A stretch of 64,000 nt of DNA from Aphanomyces cochlioides (lineage: Eukaryota > Oomycota > Saprolegniomycetes > Saprolegniales > Verrucalvaceae): the NCBI GenBank assembly GCA_019828595.1, contig JAHQRK010000012.1:1860001-1924000 (forward strand). The letters are read 5' to 3'. How positions within the stretch are numbered: the stretch's first letter is position 1; each line of letters begins with the position of its first letter. Shown piece after piece: positions 40,769 to 51,662 of the stretch. The translations under genes were made by a program, and so were the position numbers. Below the pieces are notes generated by a model. The model searched no databases. It was not told the origin of the DNA and saw nothing but the letters and a program-made list of their open reading frames with translations.

Positions 40769-41539
40769 CTAGAAGAGAAAGCCTTCGGTGCAAGTTTGAC
40801 GGCAAAGTGGGCACGACAGGTTCTGCTCCAGCCATGGGACAACGCAGGCTTCGTGAAAGTTGTGGCCACAGCTCATATGGAGTGAGACTTGGTTGGACTC
40901 GCTGAAATCGCACAAACAAATCGTGCACATATCACTGACACAATCACACTCATCAGAGTCGCATGGTGTCGAGTCCAAGGACAAGAGCACCAGCGTGGCG
41001 TGGCGAGCCTCTCCTGCCTTTTGACGGTCTGGAATAGATAGAAATGACTCAATAGTACGAGCAACTTCGTCTAGTTGAGCCGCATGGTTAGCATTGGAGG
41101 CTTGAAGGGCAGCGACGACGCATTCAGAGCGAATAGCGAGCAAGAGAGAGGTAAATTGGTTGAAAGCGCGCTTTCGCTCAGCCACGATCGAAGCCGTGTC
41201 GAGTCGGAGATGTCGCTTCGGGAAGGAAAACTTAATCAAGGAGGAAAGGATGCGGGATAGTTCGGGCAAAGTCTTGGACGAGGTCTTAGTCAGACGAAGA
41301 AGACGGTGGTAGAGGTCATAGAATTGCGAATAGCGCTTCTTCAAGCTCCACCAGGTCTTTGTGGTGGAGCAGGTTACAATCAGCGTGTAGACTGTGAAGC
41401 GGTCGCTGTTGCCTGCAACGAGACAGAGGGAGCTCGTGTGAACGTTGACTTGTTTCATGCTTTGTTGGACTAGATCAAGGAGGAGCAGGGGGGATCCATC
41501 AGGAAATTGGATATCTTGAAAGCGCAGGGCGGGGCTCAT
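40769..41539 (-). CDS. PX-RING-H2 protein (array member H)
   Basis: A single exon of 256 codons starts at the ATG at 41539. It has SMKQVNVHTSSLCLVAG at the N-terminus, PX core TKTWWSLKKRYSQF and FSFPKRHLRLDTASIVAERK, the IPDRQKAGEARH linker helix and a RING-H2 finger (CTICL...CGHNFHEAC...CPLC), with 8 residues after the finger. Divergent orientation to member I leaves a shared 0.87-kb intergenic region. Confidence 0.88.
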   Translation of the reverse strand: MSPALRFQDIQFPDGSPLLLLDLVQQSMKQVNVHTSSLCLVAGNSDRFTVYTLIVTCSTTKTWWSLKKRYSQFYDLYHRLLRLTKTSSKTLPELSRILSSLIKFSFPKRHLRLDTASIVAERKRAFNQFTSLLLAIRSECVVAALQASNANHAAQLDEVARTIESFLSIPDRQKAGEARHATLVLLSLDSTPCDSDECDCVSDMCTICLCDFSESNQVSLHMSCGHNFHEACVVPWLEQNLSCPLCRQTCTEGFLF

Positions 41540-42407
41540 GGGACCACTTCATTTAGGGGAGGCCTGCGTGTGTGCGACCTCCTATGCAAAAGTGAAAATG
41601 AACGCAGCAATGCAGCACACCAACCCTCGGAACCAAATACAAGTCGAGGATACAGCTGCAAAAAGTTGAACTACAACGTAATTTGGACAGTCTGTACGCC
41701 ACTTGGTTGTGCATTCCCCCATGTGGAAATCTGACGGCGCTATTTCTTTCTCTTCAATCACCCCGTTGGGTGATTGTATCGTAGAACTAAAATACTCAAT
41801 GACTCTCCTTCATAGCATGGTCCTCGATGAGCTCTCGCGAGAAGCTACATACGTATTCCTGAATCGTGCATGTCATAGACTGAACGCGCCCACGCAATGT
41901 TTTTGCTGGCGAAGGATAACACAGGCGCAATGTGTGTGAGTAATATCTCGTTCATGCGATCCGCTTCTGACGTGCTCAGCGCGAGCAATCTCACCAGCAA
42001 ATGACGAACCTCAAGCCATTGCAATCGGCCGCGCTCATCTTGCCTTTCAGTGGCTGTAGCCGCTCCAGAGATGAGTGTTTTATCGAATGTTCTCGGTTCA
42101 ACCTTTGGAAAGGTCGCGAAATTCAAGTTTGCAGACCGTTCAAGTCACTTGAAGTTGAACTTTGCAAGGATGGCACATCCAGAAAAAAAGAACTTATATA
42201 GGATTAAAGTATACTGGCCTAAATCCACTCAAAGAAACGTCCGGACCAGCAAAAATCGGAATTTAACTTGGTTTTAAGTATACTTTGGGAATTAGGTGTG
42301 CCACCACAAGTCGCAAAGTCGACCGATTGGCCCGTCGTGTCATGGATGCGCACGCACTGGAGACTGCCACGATCATTATTCAATTTACTCTTTCATGCAC
42401 AAGAGCC
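41540..42407. other. Divergent intergenic region between PX-RING members H and I
   Basis: H (minus) and I (plus) are transcribed away from this 0.87-kb region, so it should hold both promoters. No convincing ORF or repeat is seen. Confidence 0.45.
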
Positions 42408-43169
42408 ATGCCTTCGACAACTCGATTCCAATCTATGCCTGTCACTGAAGACAACCTCCACTTGGTCCAAGTCGCCCATGACGACATGAAGCAAGTGTCC
42501 GTCACGTCGACGGCTGCGAGCTGCGTCTCGGGCGATAGCGATCCATTCACTCTCTACACCATTGTGGTCACGTGCCCGTCCACCAAGCTGTGGTGGATCA
42601 TCAAGAAACGCTTCTCGGAGTTCTACGCCCTGCGCCAATACTTCCGCAAGATGCAAAAAGCATGCAAGAACGTCTCGCTCAACAAAGCGTTGAAGCCGCT
42701 CATGGACTTGGCGTTCCCCAAACGCAGCTTTCGACTCGACACAGAAGCGATTATCAATGAGCGCAAGCAAGCCTTCGATGCGATGACGGCTGTGCTCATG
42801 GCGATTCGTTCTCACTGCTTGTTTACGTCCGTGCAATACCAAGACGACGAACACACCGCTACACAATTGGGCCACGTTTGTGACGTGATCGAAGCCTTTC
42901 TGTGCATTCCCGACCTTCAAAAGAACGAAGAGATCCGACGCACTGAGATCATCTTGTCGAGTCCTGACGTTGCCACAACTGAGATCAACTACAAAGAGCA
43001 TGCCGATGACGATTGCCCCATCTGCCTCTGCGACTTTGACAGTGATGACAAGGTGCTCCACTTGGGTTGCGGCCACAATTTTCACGAAGGCTGCGTCATG
43101 CAGTGGATCCAACTCAAGATGTCGTGCCCGATCTGCCGCCAGACTTCGATCTGCGGCATTGCCAAGTAA
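42408..43169 (+). CDS. PX-RING-H2 protein (array member I)
   Basis: A single exon of 253 codons starts at the ATG at 42408; the frame is open upstream but only with non-ATG starts. It has HDDMKQVSVTSTAASCVSG, PX core TKLWWIIKKRFSEF and LAFPKRSFRLDTEAIINERK, the helix LGHVCDVIEAFLCIPDLQKN, and RING-H2 finger CPICL...CGHNFHEGC...CPIC. The tail is RQTSICGIAK. It is the closest relative of J, 540 bp downstream in the same direction, indicating tandem duplication. Confidence 0.9.
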   Translation: MPSTTRFQSMPVTEDNLHLVQVAHDDMKQVSVTSTAASCVSGDSDPFTLYTIVVTCPSTKLWWIIKKRFSEFYALRQYFRKMQKACKNVSLNKALKPLMDLAFPKRSFRLDTEAIINERKQAFDAMTAVLMAIRSHCLFTSVQYQDDEHTATQLGHVCDVIEAFLCIPDLQKNEEIRRTEIILSSPDVATTEINYKEHADDDCPICLCDFDSDDKVLHLGCGHNFHEGCVMQWIQLKMSCPICRQTSICGIAK

Positions 43170-43707
43170 CAACATATTTAATTGAAACTCTTACCAACCA
43201 CCACACGACGTTTCTCCCCGCTCTTGTTGCCACGTGCTCGAACTGAAGTCCATTGACTTGTCAACGCAACATTACGATCCGAACGTCTTCATTTCTTGAC
43301 TTCCACGCTGCACTTCTGTGCGACATTGAGACTTGTCACTACTTTCGCCCGCATCCATTGGCTCTGGAATTCGACCCACTACAGTGTGGGTCCATTCATA
43401 ACTGGCTTAATATGTCTCACCAACTTTCCATCATTCACAATATCTCACCACCTTTTTCAAGTTCCGCTCGTATTATCTATATACTTGAGGTTGTCATACA
43501 TAATATATGTATTGAAACTTTTGTACACAATAGCTTTATGGTATATTTTGCTTGTGAACCCAATTGAACTCTCATGGTGAGATATTTTGATGGACAGGAT
43601 CGTGTACATTGTACGATGTGGCGTGGGTGCCCAAGACGACTCGACACAATCGTCTTCACTTTTCGATTCAACGTGGCGTGCTCAAATCTGTTAGATGAAC
43701 ATACAAC
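43170..43707. other. Intergenic stretch between PX-RING members I and J
   Basis: About 540 bp, AT-rich in the middle (43460-43560). No gene is seen. Confidence 0.45.
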
Positions 43708-44478
43708 ATGAGCGCTTCTCACGAATTCCTCGAACTTATGCCTCTCGCTGAAAACAGCCTCGACCAATTCAAAGCCGCCCAAGAAGACGTCAAGCAAATC
43801 ACAGTTCACTCGACAGCCTCCAGCTTCGTTGAACAAGGTGGACGCGATCCATTTACACTCTACACATTGATTGTCACGTGCCCTGCCACCAAGATGTGGT
43901 GGATCATCAAAAAACGATATTCGGAATTCCACACCCTGCATCGTTACCTCGTGAAAATGCACAAGTCGAGCAAGATGCCAAAGATCCGCGACGTGCTCCG
44001 ACCCATCGTGGAAGTGGATTTCCCCAAGCGGAGCATCCGGCTTGATAATGAAATCACAATTGCCAAACGCAAGCTCGCATTTGACAACATTGTTGCGATG
44101 CTCATGGCAATCCGCTCGGATTGCATATGTGCTATGGTCGAATGCAAGACCAATAGCGAGACCCTCCAACAACTCATCCATGTCTGCTCCTTCATTGAAG
44201 CGTTCTTGGCCATTCCAGAGCTCCAAAAGAAGGAAGAAGTTCATCGGACTTCGCTTATTCTATCAAGTCCTGAACTAGTGCCACACGTTGTCAGCTACAA
44301 CGACGACGAATGCCCCATTTGCCTCAGTGACTTTGAAGATCCAGAAGATAAAACGCTTCACTTGGGCTGTGGCCACATCTTTCATGAAGACTGTGTAATG
44401 CAATGGCTCCAGCTCAAATTGTCTTGCCCAACTTGCCGGGAGACGTCTATCTGTGGGGTATCTAATGAGTCCGAGTAA
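43708..44478 (+). CDS. PX-RING-H2 protein (array member J)
   Basis: A single exon of 256 codons starts at the ATG at 43708. The order is DVKQITVHSTASSFVEQGG, PX core TKMWWIIKKRYSEF and VDFPKRSIRLDNEITIAKRK, linker helix VCSFIEAFLAIPELQKKEE and RING-H2 finger CPICL...CGHIFHEDC...CPTC with all ligands, ending in RETSICGVSNESE. The matching order and spacing show the whole PX-linker-RING unit was copied as one block. It is the last member of the array seen in this window. Confidence 0.9.
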   Translation: MSASHEFLELMPLAENSLDQFKAAQEDVKQITVHSTASSFVEQGGRDPFTLYTLIVTCPATKMWWIIKKRYSEFHTLHRYLVKMHKSSKMPKIRDVLRPIVEVDFPKRSIRLDNEITIAKRKLAFDNIVAMLMAIRSDCICAMVECKTNSETLQQLIHVCSFIEAFLAIPELQKKEEVHRTSLILSSPELVPHVVSYNDDECPICLSDFEDPEDKTLHLGCGHIFHEDCVMQWLQLKLSCPTCRETSICGVSNESE

Positions 44479-44548
44479 TATATTATGGTATCAAGTGAAC
44501 TTTGTGCGTTGTATTTGACGAACTGCAACACAGCTCAGTTGGGTTAGC

Positions 44549-46174
44549 TTAGACTAGACGCACTCCAAATCGTTGCTCCATTGAGACCACAAGTCGTTGG
44601 ATATCTTGCTCAATCATGGCTTTATCTATCCGAGGCAAGTCTTTCTCACTCGACCGTGGGGTCGCTTCAGCAATTCTCTGTGAGCGTGCAATCGGTTTGT
44701 ACAAAACCTCCAAACTAGGCAGCTCATCTTGCATTTTCGACATGGCTGCTTCTAGCTTGCCTTTGGCGCGTGCCTTTTCACCTGAAGTAATATCTTTCCA
44801 CTGCTTGGAAGTCAAACGGTACAATTCTCTGGATGGAGCAGCTTGAAAAGACTCGTTTGCTTTTGTAGCCATCGTCAAGAGGCTTGTGAAATTGGACGAC
44901 TCGTGCATGGTAGAGCCTAAATCAGAGCTTGTGACGGTAACGCTCTTTGATACGAGAGAAAGGAAGTACCTTGGACTTGTCTGTTGCGTCTTGCTAATTG
45001 TTGCAAGGACCCATTGATAAAACAATTTCTCGTCCGAATAGTTGGTCAATCTAATGCATATCAGAAGATAAAGGACACATGCGATTGCCTCTGCTCAAGA
45101 GCTTGCTGGTGGAGCTTCAGCTTTTCACGATGCTCAAACAGCCACAAGTAGTACGGTGAGAGAATGCTGTCATCGATTGTACTCTTCTCCATCAATGTTG
45201 TACTTCCTACGGATCATTTAGCAGGCAGCCGAAAGAAGTAATGCACCAAGTTGCTGTAGTTGAACATCGTGTATTCGTTGTAAAAGTCTCGTATGGCTTG
45301 CTTCCAACGCTCTTAGTTCCTATTGTCTTTGTAAGTCAGCTTGATCGGATAGTCACACCTTGAGTTTAGCTTGTAGTTTGCCGTAGACTGCGTGTATATG
45401 ATGCACGCTCTGGGCAATTTGTGGGCGTACTTCCGCCTTTATCATTGTTAGTCTAGCTATTCCTCATAGCGAGCTACCTGATATGCAATAGTGTCTTGGA
45501 ACGTCGCCACAGTGTCTTTCAAAGCGTTCTCCTTGTGTTCAGGCTGAATCACTGGTACCTAACGTGACATTTACTAAGACACAATATGACTGATGGTACC
45601 TTAGGGTACGGAGGAAGGCATACTGTGCTGTCTGAGAGCTGCAAGCGAATAATGGCTAGCTCCTGGCGAGAAAAGAAATCTCCATGCGTCAGGACAAATG
45701 TCAATGCACACAACATGATCGGACCAGAGATGTCCAGCGGGTTAGGCATTGTGTAAAAGTCTTTGCTTAGAAACCCCCAGTCGTACAAATAATACCTCGC
45801 TACTTCGACGCACACCTAATTGATTAGACCTCATTATGGTGTCAACAGCGATTCCTCACCTCAAGACCATTGGGCTCTTCACTCAATACTTGAGACTCCT
45901 TTGCCAGTGCAAAACCGTCAAACTCAAAGTTTCCAATGATAATCATGGACAAATCGTGTAATGCTCTCCATAACAAGCCAACCTGGTCATGTATGAGCTC
46001 AAGCCAATCTCCTGAGGTTACCAAGGATTGATGACTGGGGTTCATTGCAGCCTCACTCGACTTGGATAAACGAATATGCTCTGGCGTCAAGTACTTGATG
46101 CCCAGAGAGGTCATCAAGTCTTTCAACAGTCGAGCAAAGCTTGCCTTTTGCTTTGCTTGCGGTTGTGTCTCCAT
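44549..46174 (-). CDS. Spliced helical protein, possibly TEDC1-like
   Basis: Exon 1 starts at the ATG at 46174 and codes for FARLLKDLMTSLGIKYLTPE and LWRALHDLSMIIIGN before a donor near 45856. The next exon (to about 45600) holds ARYYLYDWGFLSKDFYTMPN and GPIMLCALTFVLTHGDFFSR. Further small exons between 45050 and 45540 could not be resolved. The last exon (45049-44549) begins near EKLFYQWVLATI and is helical to the end. The N-terminal pattern and a W-centred C-terminal helix resemble tubulin epsilon/delta complex protein 1 (TEDC1, C14orf80), a centriole protein; this is a weak, memory-based match. Confidence 0.5.
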
Positions 46175-46561
46175 CCTCGTGACGTTTCTTTAAACCAGAA
46201 AATCAATTTCAGGCCATTTATACGGAATTCCGGATAAAATTATTCGTCAAAATAGCTAACAGATAAGTGAATCGACTAACCAATCAGGTTCCTTCATTCA
46301 ACCTTTTTGACCAATGAACTTCGATTATTTTCTGCACTTTCCGAGACACAGTGTCGTCCTTCGTGCCGAGCTCTCATGCCGCTTGTGCCGACGCAAGATT
46401 TGACCTCTCTGGACTAAATGAACGATGTTATGGTCGTGAAGCATACACGCATCGTTCTTGAGACCCCTCCATCGGCACGTTTAACTGCGACAAAATTGGT
46501 GAGAGATTACGAGATCAAGGTGAGACATTGAAAAAGTGAGATTTATTGACTCAGTAATGCC

Positions 46562-47357
46562 TCAGCCAGCGCCACGTTGCTTTTCTCGCTTCTGCGTTCG
46601 CTTTTTGGCCTTGTCCTTGCGTAGGCGATCTGCTTCGAGGAGTTCTTTCTCGCGCTTGACCTTAGCTTCATGCTCCTTCTTCATCTTCTCGCGCATTTCA
46701 TGCTGCGCAATCTTACCCTGCGTGCGATTTGTGTTGACAACGGCCACATCTTCAGTTGGCTACAGAACACTGTCAAGTAAAGCCATATATAGATATAATA
46801 CCTTTTGCCCTTTGAAGATGACATTGCCATCTTCGTCGAATTCAGAGTCCCCCACGGCGCCATATTCCCGAAGAAGCTTCTCGCGCTGAAGAATTTCCTC
46901 CTTCGACCTAGGAAACATCGGCTCGATATGGTGCAGGCGTTGTTATCACGTACATGTGGAGTCGAGCTTGAGCCTTCTCAGCCTCTTTCTGTTGGTTGAG
47001 CTCGACTAATTTCAACTCTTCTTCTTTCTCGGCTTGCAATCGTACTTTTTCCTCTTGGAGCTCTTGAATCTTCAATTTCTCCAACTCTTGCTCCTGTGCG
47101 ATCCATTGAGCTCGAATTTCTCCCGCAAGTGTGTCTAATGATGTCTCGTCCTCTACAACTGCGCGCAAGACATCAACTGCGGTCGAGCATCGCTCCTCCA
47201 AGTCTGTCTCTTTGTCGGCCACGATGCCAGTCACATATTCACCATAGACCTAGTGCATGTGTCATCAACATCGTCAGCACATCTCTCCAAGTACCTCGCT
47301 ATCAATCGACAGCTCGTTCAGTCTTGAGCACAACCACGCCTCGAACGAAGTTGTCAT
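46562..47357 (-). CDS. CCDC43: CCDC43 family coiled-coil protein
   Basis: The start is the ATG at 47357 (MTTSFEAWLCSRLNELSIDS). An intron of about 45-50 nt ends before VYGEYVTGIVADKETDLEER, which matches the conserved N-terminal fold of CCDC43 (short W-x-L helix, then VYG.Y..GI). A long charged coiled coil follows (LEKLKIQELQEEKVRLQAEK), then KEEILQREKLLREYGAVGDS, and the last exon has the Lys/Arg-rich tail (REKELLEADRLRKDKAKKRT). The family's role is not well defined. Four exons are supported. Confidence 0.75.
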
Positions 47358-47765
47358 GAGTCTCTCTCTCTACTCACCTGTCGGTCTGCAACAAACCAGC
47401 AATTTTCCGACTTCCGGATAATTATTATCATACGGATAAATTTATTGAAATTCACACTTGCGCTTTTATTCTAATGTCTAATGCGGGACTTGCACATTTC
47501 GTCAATCAGGTGTGGGATTATTCTTCCTTAGAAGTTCTAATCCCAAATGATGATCGTTTAAACAACTCGTAGTTGATATGGTCGGGATTATACCTTGTTA
47601 CACTACCTGTCCAAAAACGAACTGATCCACCTCACTAATCCCTTCTTGCATATTTTGCCCCACTCTTGGCTTTGTCTTGTTCCAGATCAATGCTCTGTCT
47701 TCACTTCTTCAAACGAGCCACATCGACCAGAGTCTCCATTACTAAATGTTGCTCCAGATTACTTA

Positions 47766-48140
47766 GGGCCCGTCTGGATGCCAAATAAAAAATATTGTGA
47801 AAATTCGTTATGTGATATTTTGTATTTTGGTCAAAATAATACAAACCACGTATTATAATATCATGATAATTAAAATTTCGGACTGTCTGGATTCCCACGA
47901 AAATAAAATAATCATTGGGAATTTGTGTGGATTATACGATATTGGGGAAAATACATTGTATTCTACTTTGAGTAGAATATTATTTATTGCATATTTGGCC
48001 TGTTTTGAAATAAATTATTGCAATAAAATTTATGCAATATTTGGCATCCAGACAGTGCATTTTGCGATAATCAAAATTATGCAATAATTGATCAAAATAT
48101 TGCGAATTATCTCAATAATAGGTGGCATCCAGACGGGCCC
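47766..48140. repeat. Tourist-like MITE, 375 bp
   Basis: The ends GGGCCCGTCTGGATGCC (left) and GGCATCCAGACGGGCCC (right) are perfect 17-bp inverted repeats. A TTA trinucleotide flanks both sides (47763-47765 and 48141-48143), the target-site duplication expected for PIF/Harbinger-derived Tourist elements. The inside is very AT-rich with no ORF. The surrounding 47400-48330 region is also AT-rich and otherwise empty. Confidence 0.88.
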
Positions 48141-48366
48141 TTAGAATTTGTCCATTGCCATAAAATTTACATTCACCAGAAAAAGTCGGATACTATTTGG
48201 AAAATGTATTGAATTCCCGGAAAATATTTCCAATCTTATCGCCATCAAATTTTTATCATCATACAACAAGTCATACAATTTGAATCAAAATATATTATAC
48301 GAATTTTTCGGATAAATATTCGGTGCAGTTTGAGTGGACAGAAATAGAGCGTCATTGACGTTTAGC

Positions 48367-50141
48367 ATGGAAGGTACCCAAGATCGCCGCACTACATCAA
48401 TCCAAGACTTCAGAGACAATCGCTTGTCGATCGAGACAAAGAAAAACTACAGGAGTGGATTGAGACAAGTAGAGTTGTGGCTCCGTGCCTCTGGTAGAAG
48501 TGCAATGCTTACAGATGATGGTTCAATTGACCTCAGCTTGTTCCGCTACGAGGACTTTGCAGAATTCATACTTCACAAATACACCACGACAAAGTGTAAA
48601 CCTGGGACTCTGGCAAGTTATCGATCAGCTATGAAGGATTACTACCAACGCAAGAATGTTCGACTCCCTGAAGGGTTCGGAACATACATCAAATGTAGAT
48701 ATTGACATGTTTATAACCTTAATATGAGATAGGCATGCGGCGAATGCATGTCTAAGAATCCCAGGCAGGATCTCTCAAAGACAGTGGCAAAAGACCTCTC
48801 AGATTTCAGCACTACGTCGATTTTTGCTCTCGCAGCTTACTTTTGCTCAACACAGGATTTACGCACTTGTTTCTTATTTTATCATGGAACTTAATGTTCC
48901 GGTCGAAGTCAACGGAGTCTGTTCAGTTGAACCATTTTTCACACGAGAACGACGCCTTGGGATGTGTGTTTTATAAATCCAAGACAGACCAGACTGGTGA
49001 CAAACGTAGAGACCCAAAGCACCTTTATGCCAACCCCAACGAGCCGAATGTTTGTGTCTTCCTTGCTCTTGGTATATTTCTTGCTTGCAATCCTCAACAT
49101 GGTGCTGGTGCCTTGTTCCCTGGGTCAAACCAGCGAGACCGTTTCAGCAAGAGTCTAGCGCGATTATCAAATGAATGTCAAGATGGTTTGTCAAAAGATG
49201 TTGGCACTCACTCAATACGGAAAGGAGCAGCCACGTTTGTGATTGCCGGTTGTACCTCAGGACCAAGCATTGTGAATGTCTGTATTCGTTGCGGCTGGAC
49301 GCTCGGACACGTCATGGAAAGATACCTGCACCATGATGGTGCTGGCGACCAGTATGTGGGACGAGTTGTTGTAGGATTACCATTGTCTAGTTCAAAGTTC
49401 GCTTGCCTCCCACACCACTTCTCTAAAGATGCGAATTCAGTTGTGACTTCTGTTGTGGAGATAATGTTTCCTTCTCTTTGGCGAAATTGTCCTCAACTAC
49501 ATGGTGTATTGGCTTTGTGTTTGGCTTCTCTAGCCTTTTATTGGGATTTCTTGGTGTCTGTTTTGCCAGCAGCTCATCAACTACTAGCGACACCGTTATT
49601 TGCAGATGTACGTATGATTGAAAGTGTTCGACCTTACTTAACGACAACATCAACTTTGTTTCATCCAACAGGTATTCCCCCACACATCTCCATTCATGCT
49701 CGCATTGAAGACATGTATCGATTGTTGTTGTCTATGCCTATCGAGGTGAAATCTATTGTTGAGGCTTTGTTCAAAGATTACGGTGGTACCTCTGGTGTTC
49801 TTACAAGAAATTTGCTCGAGGAAACTCTGTATAATGTACTGCGGTCAATGAATGTCGGCAATGATTCATTACGCCAACGTGACGAAGTGCACGCGAATGT
49901 GACTCAACAGCCCACGCTTTACAACTGGGGTGGACGATGGCGGCGCCTTCCTGAAACGTTTGTGTTTCCTGCTGCTGACTTGGACACTGCATGGCGATTG
50001 TGGTGGCTAGGCTCGTCGTCCTCTCTTTCGATACCATTTAGACACATCAAGACCCATGATCTTACCACAAAGCAAGCGAAATTGCTGTCCGACTGGCGCA
50101 GAGCAATGAGATGTTTGAGCAATGAGATGTTTGATTGCTAA
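48367..50141 (+). pseudogene. Crypton-type tyrosine recombinase, one nonsense codon
   Basis: The ATG at 48367 opens an N-terminal SAM-like helical domain (SIETKKNYRSGLRQVELWLR). A 38-nt intron (48695-48732) would join the next exon, which carries an in-frame TAA at 48753-48755. After it the frame is open to 50141 and holds the recombinase core: LILSWNLMFRS, HSIRKGAATFV (His-x-x-Arg) and GHVMERYLHHDGAGDQYVGR with the candidate nucleophile Tyr. A C-terminal domain with LWWLGSSSSLSIPF...DLTTKQAKLLSDWR resembles the GCR1_C-like DNA-binding part of Cryptons. Cryptons move by recombination and leave no terminal repeats, so borders are unknown. Apart from the stop the frame is well preserved. Confidence 0.75.
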
Positions 50142-50763
50142 TGTTGATGAGTATCAGATTCAAGAACTCGAGAGAAGTCCGTCGTACCAGCTTGTCGCGG
50201 GAGTCTTCTCTTCTGCTGTAGCTTCGTTCGCTGACCGCTTGAATCGCACGCCGCTGGGCCGTGTTCGACGAGTGAGCCAAATGAAGCTCACGACCTTCGT
50301 CCGTGTGACTCGAAACTGGCCAGTTCTCAGTTCCCCATAATTTCAGCCAATAAAAATATTGCTTGTGAATCACCGTACAGGCTATCCGGGGAATTCCCAT
50401 TAAAATACATCCTAAAGTGAGAATCTTTCTTGAATAGTGTAAGTAAATTGGAACAGAGGAAATCTTGGGAGATTTTTAGTGTAAGATACCGATGTGAGCT
50501 ATCACCTTTCAAGACGAGTCCAAGGATTGCTTGGACAAAGAGTGTCAAAGGCGACGAAATGTGAGATAAATCCACAGCTCTCCTTCAGTTCGAATAGTTT
50601 GCGCCTAGCGCGTTCTCCCCGTGTGAATGTCTTCGCCCTCGGAGGTGATTTTCCCATCGAGGCTTTGATTGTGGCACGTACTTCAACTGTCGTACTTACG
50701 AGGAGCTCAAACTTGAAAGCGATCTTCACACTTGAAGAGAGGCCCGCTCGACTGAAGGACGCC
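50142..50763. other. Intergenic stretch
   Basis: About 620 bp with a CCAAT-like GCCAATAAA near 50345. The upstream part of the open frame that continues into the membrane-protein gene lacks an ATG before 50764. Confidence 0.4.
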
Positions 50764-51414
50764 ATGAGCTCGCTCTTAATCCATCGATACGACGACAATG
50801 AAGACCTCAATCCGTTTCTCAGCGTCAACGTGTGCGAAGAAACAAAAGTGTATCCCATGAAAGGAAAGAGCCCCGTGGTGATCAAACTCCGCTTGCTTCA
50901 ACTGGACTGGCGCCATGCCAAACAAATCTTGGTCAATGCAATCGTCGTGATCTGCCTAGTATGCCTTGGCATTATTCCGTTGGTCTCGTATTCGCACTAT
51001 CGAGGCGCTCGACATCTAGCAAGCCAAGCGCAGACTATCTCAAATAGTGTCAATGAGAATGCACTGACCGATACCCAACGACGCGACTTGTCAGACTTCC
51101 GACAATTTCAAAGAGTTCACGACGAAGAAAGACGTCAAGGCTCGAAGCAACATTTTATCGACAAGCTGCTCGAAGAAAAAACGGAGTCCAAAGAGCTGCT
51201 GCCGATTCTAGTTGACGAAGCCAAAGACATCCTGAAAGAAGAAATTCTCGATGTGGTTAAGGAAGATGCGTCAGTACTCGAGAAAGACAACACCGGTGAA
51301 ATCAACGCGAAAGGAGACCTCGCAGATCCAATTCAAGAAAGCGAAGACGCAAAGAGTCTTGACGATTCAAAGGTAGAAAACACAATTCATCCACAGAGGG
51401 AGCAAATCGACTAA
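50764..51414 (+). CDS. Single-pass membrane protein with charged tail (pair member 1)
   Basis: A frame of 216 codons starts at the ATG at 50764. The N-terminus is cytoplasmic-like and acidic (HRYDDNEDLNP). One membrane segment lies near residues 58-80 (ILVNAIVVICLVCLGIIPLV). The C-terminal part is highly charged and helical (LLEEKTESKELLPILVDEAK). No signal peptidase site or domain is recognised. It lies 250 bp upstream of a gene of the same build, and the two may be diverged duplicates. Confidence 0.6.
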   Translation: MSSLLIHRYDDNEDLNPFLSVNVCEETKVYPMKGKSPVVIKLRLLQLDWRHAKQILVNAIVVICLVCLGIIPLVSYSHYRGARHLASQAQTISNSVNENALTDTQRRDLSDFRQFQRVHDEERRQGSKQHFIDKLLEEKTESKELLPILVDEAKDILKEEILDVVKEDASVLEKDNTGEINAKGDLADPIQESEDAKSLDDSKVENTIHPQREQID

Positions 51415-51662
51415 TCTATCTCGCATGTTCTCTGTCCATGTTGCCAAGCAATGCATGAAACAACGCACGAAATCATCGGCCACAGCGGCCCAATACTTTA
51501 AAATCTTCGTCATTGAAACGAGTCACGGACGAGGACAAGGCCAGAAGGGGTTTCCTTAATGTTCCACATTCGGATAGCCTCGACGCCTCTTCGAGGATCG
51601 AGATCTTCGATGATTTGCCTTGGTTTCTCCATTCCCTTTCATTCTTGAGTTGCCTTCGGAGC

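Noticed and set aside
42393..43175. Long minus-strand ORF opposite PX-RING member I
   Set aside because: It is a shadow of the strongly supported plus-strand gene with complete PX and RING motifs.
43477..44244. Long minus-strand ORF opposite PX-RING member J
   Set aside because: It is the antisense shadow of member J, favoured by biased codon use.
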